NCBI GenBank assembly: GCA_020053105.1
Contig: JAGVNU010000064.1
Span: forward strand, 1-36,180
Source: Thermodesulfovibrionia bacterium
GTDB lineage: Bacteria > Nitrospirota > Thermodesulfovibrionia > UBA6902
Length of the DNA stretch: 36,180 bases
Direction: 5' to 3'
In this document: piece by piece, positions 9,057-16,385 of the stretch
Layout: every line of letters begins with the position of its first letter
Numbering within the stretch: position 1 is the stretch's first letter
Translations under genes and position numbers: made by a program
The notes under the pieces: model-generated
The model's input: only the letters and a program-made list of their open reading frames with translations
What the model was told of the DNA's origin: nothing
Database searches by the model: none

Positions 9057-9815
9057 TTGATCAAATTTATCGCCGCCAACAAATGGTTTAATAGTCACCA
9101 CGTACTTAAAAACATCAACCTGGAAATCTCCAAAGGAGAGGTCATTGTCATTTGCGGTCCCAGCGGGGCGGGCAAAAGCACCCTCCTCAGGACAATTAAT
9201 AAACTGGAGGCAATAGATGACGGCGAAATTATTGTTGACGGGATGTATCTTTCTGACCCGAAAACCGACCTGACATCGCTGAGGGCTGAAATAGGCATGG
9301 TATTTCAGCATTTCAATCTTTATCCGCATAAAACGGCAATCAAGAACATTACACTCGCCCCGCGCAAAATCAGGAAATTAAGCAAAACCCTGGCAAATGA
9401 GAGGGCGCATAAACTGCTTGAAAAAGTCGGACTTGGTCACAAAAAAGATTCCTTTCCAATGCAATTGTCCGGAGGTGAGCAGCAGCGTGTTGCCATAGCA
9501 AGGAGCCTTGCGATGGAGCCGAAGATCATGCTATTTGATGAGCCTACCTCTGCGCTCGATCCCGAACTTATTCATGAAGTCCTCGATGTAATGATCGCTC
9601 TAGCCAAAGAGGGGATGACAATGGTTGTCGTCACCCATGAAATAGGCTTTGCCCAGAAAGTCGCTGACAGAGTCGTTTTCATGGACAACGGCGAGGTCCT
9701 TGAGATAGGCACCCCGCCTGATATATTCGTAAATCCCCTGCATCAGAGAACAAAAGATTTCATGAGCAACGTATTTCATATTCCAGTCTTTGAATATACA
9801 CAGGGACCGGAATAA
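9057..9815 (+). CDS. Polar amino acid-type ABC transporter ATPase, orphan
   Basis: A 252-residue ABC ATPase of the GlnQ/HisP/ArtP group. Walker A is GPSGAGKST (about 34-42), the Q-loop '[13 protein letters not shown]' is characteristic of the amino-acid group, the signature is [16 protein letters not shown], Walker B is [13 protein letters not shown], and the switch histidine lies in VVVTHEIG. All catalytic residues are intact. The start is TTG at 9057, giving the usual family N-terminus (M-I-K-F...NKWF...VL); there is no ATG in the right place. Permease and substrate-binding genes, which normally flank such ATPases, are absent on both sides, so it must work with components encoded elsewhere or have another role. 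Confidence 0.88.
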   Translation: MIKFIAANKWFNSHHVLKNINLEISKGEVIVICGPSGAGKSTLLRTINKLEAIDDGEIIVDGMYLSDPKTDLTSLRAEIGMVFQHFNLYPHKTAIKNITLAPRKIRKLSKTLANERAHKLLEKVGLGHKKDSFPMQLSGGEQQRVAIARSLAMEPKIMLFDEPTSALDPELIHEVLDVMIALAKEGMTMVVVTHEIGFAQKVADRVVFMDNGEVLEIGTPPDIFVNPLHQRTKDFMSNVFHIPVFEYTQGPE

Positions 9816-9888
9816 CAGCCAACGCAGTCTGACAAAATGGATTTCTCCGTCGGATAAAGACCTTTCTCCAGGGTCTCATGCGATAAAT

Positions 9889-11658
9889 CTATTTCTTCCT
9901 TTCAACTGCAGGCGAATAAACCGTCACAACAGGACTGTATAGAAACAAACCCTCGGTTGCCTCAAACACCCTGATTCGTTCATACCTTTTGAGCTTTTCC
10001 CTGATGGGCCCGGGCAAAACATCATCTCCATGGTTCGTGATTACTGCTATCGTGTATGAAACCGGACCATTTTGAGTCGGAATATAATATCCGGGATTTT
10101 TATATCCCCAGGTGAATCTGATCGGAGACGTATCAATACTCTCTGAGGGGAAAGAGCTGCTGTTATCATAGTGATAGAGAATGTCTTTTCCTGTATAAAG
10201 ATCAAGTATAGGCACTGCTACTGAAGAGTTTACAGTGGACTTTTCGGATGGCAGGGCAAAGACTTCCACTTTTTCCGCATCAACTGAATCCAGGAAGATA
10301 CCGGCATTTTTGAGATTGACCAGGCTCATGGACTGTAATAACGGCATATAAGCAAACATTGCCACTGTAAGCGAGACAGCTGCAATGCATGAGGCAACAT
10401 ATCTCCTGATTTCCGGGGATGCTATCTTCTGTAATCCGTATGAAGCCATAAGCGTAACCATCGGGAAGACAACCATGACATAACGCGACCTCCTGATCTG
10501 TAAAATGACTATCAATAATACCAGCCAGGATATAATCAGAAACTTCGGGTCCTTCTTCCTGACGGCATAATACACAGCATATAACGCCGCGATGGTTATA
10601 AAAGGATGTATCTGATACAAAAAAGTTGAAACAAAACTTTCCCCCCAGCGGCCTAAACCCGGCGCCTGATATTCGCGTAAAAACTTCATTTGGCCCAGGA
10701 TAAAATCATATTTAAGATAAACTGCTACGCCGACCAATGCCCCCGTAATTACAACAACAGCGATGCCACGATAAATACAGCTGCGGAAATCGGGCACCGC
10801 CTCCGGGGTCTGAGCATCAGCGTCATGGACCATGACCCCCTGTCCGCGTCTGTTCCGGCCTGATCCCTGTTTTAGTAATACCAGAAATACAACCGCAAGC
10901 ACGGACAACATCACCCACGCAGAATACTTAGAAAATACAGTACAGAACACGGACACGGCCGATAGAGGGACCCATATGCCTCCCTTCTGCAACGCGATGA
11001 TAAACATATAGATTGCAAGCGTCAGGAAAAACATGGTAGGAACATCCACGAGCATAAGAGGGGTCTGTGAAAAAATATATGGTATCCCCCACAAGAGAAC
11101 GCCCGCAAAGAACCCGGTCTCTTCATCCCAGAGAGCTTTGCCGATCAGATATGCAAGTACGACTGTCCCCGAAAAAATAATGGCTGTAAAAACCTGGATA
11201 AAGGCCCTTGCCTCTCCAAATATTTTAAATATCAGGCCATATAAAAAAGGGACAAGAGGCAGGTCGGTCCATGCATAAATGTCCCTTCCCCACTCGGAAA
11301 AGAAATATGTAATACCGTATAGTTCAAGATGTTTTGCCTGAGTAAAATACCGCGAAGCATCTATTATGACCTCAGGGACTTTCCAGAATACAGCACAGAC
11401 CGCGAATGAGACAGAGAAAAGAAACAGGGAAGGCCGCTGATGTGTTATCGGTGAGTTCAGCAGGGCATATAAGAAGATGATGCCCGCCATAATTATCAGG
11501 ACCGGCCAGAGCAGCTCAGTATCTGCAAAAGCCCACTTCCAGCTTGTAAGGCGGTTGTCGTCAGAATTGCGGAAGATATACAGCAGCAAAAAAGCGGACA
11601 AGGTACAAAAAGTAATCGACAGGATATGCCATTTTTTTTTGAATAATGACTCAGGCAT
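9889..11658 (-). CDS. PMT/ArnT-like membrane glycosyltransferase
   Basis: About 589 residues with roughly 11-12 hydrophobic segments in the first 420, followed by a soluble C-terminal domain. The first periplasmic loop has 'DASRYFTQAKHLELYGITYFFSEW' and '...DLPLVPFLYGLIFKIFGE', the pattern of PMT_2 (GT39/GT83-like) enzymes that transfer a sugar from a polyprenyl-phosphate donor. Acceptor and sugar are unknown; possibilities are lipid A, cell-surface glycans or exported proteins. The ATG at 11656-11658 is preferred over the TTG one codon earlier; neither has a strong ribosome site. It is last in a run of four minus-strand genes after the sulfur-related trio, 30 nt below the 56-residue gene. 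Confidence 0.78.
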   Translation of the reverse strand: MPESLFKKKWHILSITFCTLSAFLLLYIFRNSDDNRLTSWKWAFADTELLWPVLIIMAGIIFLYALLNSPITHQRPSLFLFSVSFAVCAVFWKVPEVIIDASRYFTQAKHLELYGITYFFSEWGRDIYAWTDLPLVPFLYGLIFKIFGEARAFIQVFTAIIFSGTVVLAYLIGKALWDEETGFFAGVLLWGIPYIFSQTPLMLVDVPTMFFLTLAIYMFIIALQKGGIWVPLSAVSVFCTVFSKYSAWVMLSVLAVVFLVLLKQGSGRNRRGQGVMVHDADAQTPEAVPDFRSCIYRGIAVVVITGALVGVAVYLKYDFILGQMKFLREYQAPGLGRWGESFVSTFLYQIHPFITIAALYAVYYAVRKKDPKFLIISWLVLLIVILQIRRSRYVMVVFPMVTLMASYGLQKIASPEIRRYVASCIAAVSLTVAMFAYMPLLQSMSLVNLKNAGIFLDSVDAEKVEVFALPSEKSTVNSSVAVPILDLYTGKDILYHYDNSSSFPSESIDTSPIRFTWGYKNPGYYIPTQNGPVSYTIAVITNHGDDVLPGPIREKLKRYERIRVFEATEGLFLYSPVVTVYSPAVERKK

Positions 11659-11688
11659 CAATTAGTATACTACATCGGGTCAGGGGGG

Positions 11689-11859
11689 CTACCAGGACAC
11701 TACTTTGTCATAGGAAAAGATATCGTCGATGACGGCCTCATACGATATCCCTTTTTTTGAAAGCGTTACAACTTTTATCTCATGGTCTTTTGACTGCGCG
11801 TCGATGATGTTTTTAGTAAGGTCTGTCATGCCGTTATTAATAATATGAAGAATTTTCAC
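11689..11859 (-). CDS. 56-residue small protein, possible TusB/DsrH-like sulfur-relay subunit
   Basis: A GTG start at 11857-11859 is preceded by AAAGGA at a spacing of about 8 nt, and the frame ends with TAG at 11689-11691. The protein begins V-K-I-L-H-I-I-N-N-G and ends YDKVVSW. The alternation of hydrophobic strands (KILHII, IKVVTL, DKVVSW) and one helix suggests a minimal alpha/beta half-Rossmann unit. DsrH/TusB proteins start with a similar 'MLH' strand and often end with a Trp, and this gene sits 39 nt after a DsrE-like gene and downstream of a rhodanese. No cysteine is present, so it could not itself carry a persulfide. The family call is inference; that it is coding is well supported by its ribosome site and placement. 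Confidence 0.55.
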   Translation of the reverse strand: MKILHIINNGMTDLTKNIIDAQSKDHEIKVVTLSKKGISYEAVIDDIFSYDKVVSW

Positions 11860-11898
11860 TATTAATTCCTTTAAGCCCTGTTCGGGCAGATAAACGGT

Positions 11899-12201
11899 CT
11901 ATAGTACTATGACCCTGTCAGCCACATGATTCATTGTGGCATTGTCATACTGGCTTCCACAAACAATTTTATCGCAAATGCCTTCCTTGGAAATCCCGTT
12001 CTTCTGAGTCGTATAATCACAGAAACTCATGCTGATTCCGGAATTTTTGCAAAGGCTTTTTACCTTTGCATTTGAAAGAAGCTTCACCCCGGCATCCATA
12101 AAAAACACAATGACCTCATGACCTCTTGACAGGGCCGCTTTTGACAACCCTATCAGGTCCTTTGCATGTCTGTCAGTGTTTACCAGAATCCCGAGTTTCA
12201 A
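11899..12201 (-). CDS. DsrE-like family protein
   Basis: A 100-residue alpha/beta protein. The opening strand 'KLGILVNTDRHAKDLIGLSKAALSRGHEVIVFFMDAGVKLL' is the DsrE/DsrF-like fold, in which a C-terminal-half cysteine carries a persulfide in sulfur-transfer relays. Four cysteines occur (in KSLCKNS, SFCDY, GICDK and IVCGS); the one in SFCDY occupies about the usual active-site region. It starts at TTG (12199-12201); no in-frame ATG is available before the upstream stop. Context (exported rhodanese upstream, a possible TusB-like protein downstream) supports sulfur trafficking, but catalytic dsr or sox genes are not in the window. Confidence 0.75.
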   Translation of the reverse strand: MKLGILVNTDRHAKDLIGLSKAALSRGHEVIVFFMDAGVKLLSNAKVKSLCKNSGISMSFCDYTTQKNGISKEGICDKIVCGSQYDNATMNHVADRVIVL

Positions 12202-12268
12202 TAGATTAATTCAGGTGTATCATTAATTATTATTTGAAACTACTCTTCGGAAAGCGCCAATAAGTATC

Positions 12269-12298
12269 GGGCCCGGGTAAATCCCCTTACCCGGGCCC
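12269..12298. terminator. Perfect 12-bp hairpin between the rhodanese and dsrE-like genes
   Basis: GGGCCCGGGTAA and its exact reverse complement are separated by a 6-nt loop, starting 10 nt past the rhodanese stop on the minus strand. No U-run follows the stem on the minus strand, so it may act as an attenuator or mRNA stabiliser rather than a classical terminator. Confidence 0.5.
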
Positions 12299-12307
12299 TG
12301 TTGTGAA

Positions 12308-13234
12308 CTATTTTTTCTCTTCTACTATTTTCCCTACAATCGGGTATTTTTTATAGTCCAGTCCGCTCCATTCACCCCATGAGCCGACATAAACCTTTAC
12401 ATTCTTATAACCCAGTACATGTCTAAGTACAAAATAAGCGTTAGCGGCCTTTATGCCGCCCTGACAGTATGCAATGACTTCTTTGTCTTTCGTAACTCCC
12501 TTTGACTCATAGACAGCTTTTAAGTCAGCCTCAGATTTGAGTGTGCCGTCTGCGTTGAAATTGAGCTTGGAATCAAGGTCAAGGGCGCCGGGTATATACC
12601 CCACCCTTTTATTCTTATCGTTATTTACTTCTCCCTTATATTCCCCTGTGCCGCGGGCGTCCACAAGGGCTACTTTCGCATTATTCAGGTTCTTCAAAAC
12701 ATCATCGGCAACTATCCTGATAGACTCATCAACAGCTCCGACCTTGTAATTGCCGGCCTCAGCCTTTTTCATACCGCCTTCAGAAGACCGGTTTTCCTTG
12801 TTCCATTTTGCAAGACCGCCGTTCAGATAACTTACGTTCTTGTGACCGAAATACTCCATCAGCCAGAACGCGCCAAGGGTAAAAACACTTTCTCCGTCCG
12901 GGCCGTATAAGACAACATGATCATTATTACTGATGCCAAGCCTCGTCATCATCCCCTCAAACTGGACCTTGTCAGGGGGGTTAGGGCTGATAGTTCCCAT
13001 CAGCGCGCCGATGCCCATGTACACGGAGCCTGTAACGTGTTTCTTTTCATAACTTTCCTTGGCTGAAGGCCAGTTGTCTACGAATACTACTTTTACATTA
13101 TTCAGGTTGTCCGCAAGCCACTGTGTTTCTACTACCTTACTTACTTCTTTTGCAAAGGCGTTCTGGTATCCGATAAGAGACACCAAAAAAAGGACTGCAA
13201 TGATGCTGATGACGACTTTTCTACGTAAATGCAT
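12308..13234 (-). CDS. Exported tandem-rhodanese sulfurtransferase
   Basis: About 308 residues: a signal peptide (basic MHLRRK, then VVISIIAVLFLVSLIGY, cleavage near NAFA), an inactive N-terminal rhodanese domain (about 35-160, no cysteine at the active loop) and a catalytic C-terminal domain (about 175-300) with the loop A-Y-C-Q-G-G-I-K-A-A. This is the thiosulfate/3-mercaptopyruvate sulfurtransferase layout, located in the periplasm. The start at 13234 is chosen because GGGAGGG lies between an ATG at 13246 and this ATG, exactly at Shine-Dalgarno distance for the second. The loop ends IK where thiosulfate-type enzymes more often have an R. Upstream is a TTGACA promoter; downstream come the DsrE-like and 56-residue genes. 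Confidence 0.87.
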   Translation of the reverse strand: MHLRRKVVISIIAVLFLVSLIGYQNAFAKEVSKVVETQWLADNLNNVKVVFVDNWPSAKESYEKKHVTGSVYMGIGALMGTISPNPPDKVQFEGMMTRLGISNNDHVVLYGPDGESVFTLGAFWLMEYFGHKNVSYLNGGLAKWNKENRSSEGGMKKAEAGNYKVGAVDESIRIVADDVLKNLNNAKVALVDARGTGEYKGEVNNDKNKRVGYIPGALDLDSKLNFNADGTLKSEADLKAVYESKGVTKDKEVIAYCQGGIKAANAYFVLRHVLGYKNVKVYVGSWGEWSGLDYKKYPIVGKIVEEKK

Positions 13235-13298
13235 TTTCCCTCCCATTTAATAGATTTTCAAGTGGTATAGCTAATGCTCAAATAGAGTGCCATCATAT

Positions 13299-13326
13299 TA
13301 AATAATACCATGCCGTTTTATGTCAA
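13299..13326 (-). promoter_or_regulatory. Candidate sigma70 promoter for the rhodanese gene
   Basis: Minus strand: perfect TTGACA (13321-13326), a 16-nt spacer, TATTTA (13299-13304). The leader to the chosen ATG at 13234 would be about 55-60 nt. Confidence 0.45.
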
Positions 13327-13446
13327 GAGATATAAGGACCGAATATTCCGCGAGAAAAAATATTTATATAATCTTTCCCGGCGGTTGACCTGTTGAACCA
13401 ACTCTCTGTGTCTTAGTTTAACATACGTTATTTGTTGCAGGACAAT

Positions 13447-13474
13447 TTGCTTTAATCCCCGCAAATGATAAAAT
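13447..13474 (+). promoter_or_regulatory. Promoter that would give a leaderless rluD-like mRNA
   Basis: TTGCTT (13447-13452), a 16-nt spacer, and TAAAAT (13469-13474) with a TGn extension at 13466-13468. The -10 ends only 6 nt before the ATG at 13481, so transcription would start at or next to the A of the start codon. Confidence 0.5.
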
Positions 13475-13480
13475 AGCGCA

Positions 13481-14425
13481 ATGAAAAAAACCACATACGA
13501 AGTCCCGGCAGGAACAAAGCCAGAGCGTCTTGATGCCTTTATCACGCACCAGTGCAATCTCACCCGTTCCTATATTCAGAGACTGATAAAAGAGGGTTTC
13601 ATTACAGTCAATTCTCATTGTGAAAAGGCGCGCTATACGGTAAAGGAAGGAGACCGGATAGAGGTAATCCTCCCCGACGAACCGGACGGAATCCTCGTCC
13701 CCGAAGACATCCCGCTGAACATACTCTATGAAGATGAACATATGGTAGTAGTGAATAAACCTCCTGACATGGTCATCTATCCGGCGGCCGGCAATAAGAG
13801 CGGAACTCTTATGAACGCACTGGTCTCACGATGCCCTAAACTGGCTTCCGTCGGGGCCCCGCTGAGGCCGGGGGTGATACACCGACTTGATAAAGACACT
13901 TCCGGTGTAATCGTTATTGCAAAGGACGATGAGTCATATCATAACATCGTTGCGCAGTTCAGGGAGCGGACAATTCAAAAATATTATTTGGCCCTTGTTT
14001 TCGGCAGCCTGAAAGAGCAACAGGGGGAGATACGCACGCTTATCGGCAGGTCCAGATGGAACAGAAAAAAGATGGCGGTAAAAACAGACAGGGGGAAGGA
14101 GGCAATCACGCAGTTTGAGGTCTTAAAAAGATTGAACTCCTCCACTCTTGCAAAAATACGGATCATCACCGGCAGGACCCACCAGATAAGGGTACACTTC
14201 GCTTCCAAAGGACACCCGGTCCTGGGAGATAAAACTTACGGAAAGAAAACTGAACTTATCATCGGCGGCAAATCAATCGGATTTCCCCGCCAGATGCTGC
14301 ACGCCTGTAGTATTAAACTGAAACATCCTCTCAGCGGCATGCCGATGGAATTCACTGCGCCAATGCCGGAAGATATGGAAAAGGCGGTCAAAGAACTGAC
14401 TGATGTCCGTATCATCAGGCGGTAA
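13481..14425 (+). CDS. RluD-type 23S rRNA pseudouridine synthase (RluA family)
   Basis: A 314-residue RluA-family enzyme that isomerises uridine to pseudouridine in RNA. Residues about 10-70 form an S4 RNA-binding domain (ERLDAFI....TRSYIQRLIKEGFITVN). The catalytic block PGVIHRLDKDTSGVIVIAK contains the HRLD aspartate (about residue 140). Later motifs 'RTIQKYYLALV', 'GRTHQIRVHFASKGHPVLGDKTYG' and 'MLHACSIKLKHPLSG' complete the family signature. S4 plus catalytic domain and length fit RluD (helix 69 of 23S rRNA), though RluC has the same layout. There is no Shine-Dalgarno, in keeping with the promoter placed directly against the start codon. Confidence 0.9.
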   Translation: MKKTTYEVPAGTKPERLDAFITHQCNLTRSYIQRLIKEGFITVNSHCEKARYTVKEGDRIEVILPDEPDGILVPEDIPLNILYEDEHMVVVNKPPDMVIYPAAGNKSGTLMNALVSRCPKLASVGAPLRPGVIHRLDKDTSGVIVIAKDDESYHNIVAQFRERTIQKYYLALVFGSLKEQQGEIRTLIGRSRWNRKKMAVKTDRGKEAITQFEVLKRLNSSTLAKIRIITGRTHQIRVHFASKGHPVLGDKTYGKKTELIIGGKSIGFPRQMLHACSIKLKHPLSGMPMEFTAPMPEDMEKAVKELTDVRIIRR

Positions 14426-14432
14426 CTATCTT

Positions 14433-14822
14433 TCAGTTTCGCTGCAGATCTGGCTGATGCCCCGTGATATGACAATGATTCTTTATTAAGGACACAAATT
14501 TCAGATAGCTTTGCGGCGGATTGACAAGCTCAACTCCCATGCATGTGAAATCACTATCCGCTTCAACTAATCTTCTTAATTTAACAATGACCTTTAACTT
14601 CCCTTCACTGAAGGGGAGACACACTACACAATATGATTTGAAAGGGTTAAGCATGTCCATTTTTGATTTAACAGGAAGATTCTGGTCGGCTTCAATATAC
14701 ATGCCGTTTTTTGAGAGGTTTGTTACCGTACCTGCGAAACTTTCATTGTTATAAAAATAATTTACCTGGATATTTACCGGTATTCTCTCGCAGGCCCTTT
14801 TCTTTAAAGAAAAATTTCCCAC
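14433..14822 (-). CDS. PilZ domain protein (probable c-di-GMP receptor)
   Basis: A 129-residue single-domain PilZ protein. The c-di-GMP-binding signature is present: the RxxxR motif in K-R-A-C-E-R near residue 8-13, and the (D/N)xSxxG motif as NLSKNGMYI about 30 residues later. A CMGVELVNPP strand closes the barrel. The start is GTG at 14820-14822, with GAGGG at good spacing. PilZ proteins modulate motility, exopolysaccharide or secretion in response to c-di-GMP. The gene converges on the rluD-type gene, with 7 nt between stops, and stands alone on its strand. Another PilZ-like sequence occurs at 19406. Confidence 0.85.
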   Translation of the reverse strand: MGNFSLKKRACERIPVNIQVNYFYNNESFAGTVTNLSKNGMYIEADQNLPVKSKMDMLNPFKSYCVVCLPFSEGKLKVIVKLRRLVEADSDFTCMGVELVNPPQSYLKFVSLIKNHCHITGHQPDLQRN

Positions 14823-15105
14823 CAGCTTACCCTCTAAACAGTTTCACTGAAATAGTTCCTTAATATGTAATGCAATATATTTGCCTTTCAATAAATATTA
14901 ATATGTACTGCCTTTTAAATTCCTCGGCCGAATTCAATGATGCCAGATTGACAATAGACGCTGCCAGTTTGGCATGATAAACTCCTTATTATATTGACCA
15001 ATATTTCCAATTGAGTTCATGCGCTTCAGATTTTCTCTCCGGAAGCCGAAAGGGATAAAGCAGATGCGGAACAAGCCGCTATAAGAAGCAGAAGACTTTG
15101 CACCC

Positions 15106-16311
15106 ATGAGAAATGCTTTAACAAAATTTTTCGTCATAGCAATCCTATTACTGACCGTAGGCCAGATTACATTATTGCTGCCGGGCGTTCTGTACGCCTT
15201 TCATGAAGGCGGGGTGGGATATTGCGAAGGCTGCCATGATTTGCATAGTCCATTGCAAGTCAGTGGGGAAGGGACGAATGAAGGCGACATTTCCGGGTTT
15301 GGCGCATATATGCTTAAAGGCTCGGACCCAAGCTCAACATGCCTTATATGCCATGCCGAGGCAGGCGCATTTTACAATATTTTCAGCGGGGACGGTTCAC
15401 GGTATACGCCGGGCGGCGACTTCTACTGGCTTAAAAAGACCTTCTCATCTACTGTCAATGGCGACATATATCTGAGCGAGGGCGATAATCACGGCCACAA
15501 TGTTATTGCCTCTGATTACGGCCTGGCCGAAGACAGAATATTGGACTCAGCGCCAGGAGGCACATATTCTTCTTTTGCAATGGGATGCACCAGTTGCCAC
15601 AATCCTCACGGGACGATAAGCGGCAATGCAAATAACAGCAATGCCATCGGGGTGTCCGGTTCATACGGCAGCGTCGCCCCGCAGGGGACCATTGCAGGGA
15701 ATTTCAGACTGCTTGGCGGCTCTGGTTATAACGGCGGCAGCCGGTCTGACGGGATTTCTTTTGCCTATCCGGCTCCGGTGGCTGCAGGGCATCCAGACAA
15801 CTGGACCGAGACCGACACCAATCACACTGCGTACGGCTCAGGCATGTCTGAGTGGTGTGGAAATTGTCACAATGAGATGCTGAGCGGAAGCAATAAACAC
15901 CCGTCCGGCGATAACTCCAAGTTAAGCAATTCTGCTGTTTCAAATTATAACGCATATATAAAAACAGGAGATTCCAGAGGGATGCAGGCCGCCTCATATC
16001 TTTCATTAGTGCCTTTTGAACTCGGCACAGCCGATAAGTACCTGCTGGTTCCGTCGAGTTCATCAGGGCCCGATGCATTCGGACAGGCAAACGTAATGTG
16101 TTTGACCTGTCACAGGGTGCACGCCTCAGCTTTCCCGTTCATAGGCAGATGGGATTTTTCGGCCACGTTTATCGCCGACTCTCACCCCAAAACCGGTGAC
16201 GGCGGGGTATCCGGCTCCGACGTCCTGAACAGCTATTACGGCAGGAATATGGCTGCTCAGTTCGGGCAGTACCAGAGACATCTCTGTAATAAATGTCACA
16301 TGCAGGACTAA
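15106..16311 (+). CDS. Secreted hexahaem c-type cytochrome
   Basis: A 401-residue protein with a signal peptide (RNALTKFFVIAILLLTVGQ..., cleavage probably after VLYA). Six CXXCH haem c sites are visible: CEGCH, CLICH, CTSCH, CGNCH, CLTCH and CNKCH. Extra histidines nearby (DLH, NPH, RVH, NHGH) are candidates for the distal axial ligands, and the long Gly/Ser-rich spacers between haems suggest an extracellular protein. The C-terminal pattern CLTCHRVHAS...RHLCNKCH is one I associate with extracellular cytochromes of metal-reducing or syntrophic bacteria, but no specific homologue can be named. It stands alone: no promoter is convincing, a TTGACA at 14948 lacks a good -10, and the next gene is convergent. 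Confidence 0.88.
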   Translation: MRNALTKFFVIAILLLTVGQITLLLPGVLYAFHEGGVGYCEGCHDLHSPLQVSGEGTNEGDISGFGAYMLKGSDPSSTCLICHAEAGAFYNIFSGDGSRYTPGGDFYWLKKTFSSTVNGDIYLSEGDNHGHNVIASDYGLAEDRILDSAPGGTYSSFAMGCTSCHNPHGTISGNANNSNAIGVSGSYGSVAPQGTIAGNFRLLGGSGYNGGSRSDGISFAYPAPVAAGHPDNWTETDTNHTAYGSGMSEWCGNCHNEMLSGSNKHPSGDNSKLSNSAVSNYNAYIKTGDSRGMQAASYLSLVPFELGTADKYLLVPSSSSGPDAFGQANVMCLTCHRVHASAFPFIGRWDFSATFIADSHPKTGDGGVSGSDVLNSYYGRNMAAQFGQYQRHLCNKCHMQD

Positions 16312-16385
16312 GCAGGATTACTTCTGAAGTTAAGCAGACAGACCCCTTCCATAAAGAGCTCTGATGAGGCCGGCCTAAATGTCTG

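Noticed and set aside
14948-14990. TTGACA upstream of the hexahaem cytochrome as a promoter
   Set aside because: No -10 better than CATGAT at a 19-nt spacing is found, and it would leave a leader of over 100 nt; not convincing.
15704-16090. 128-codon minus-strand frame
   Set aside because: Antisense to the hexahaem cytochrome; its Cys and Trp come from complementing Gly/Ser-rich codons.
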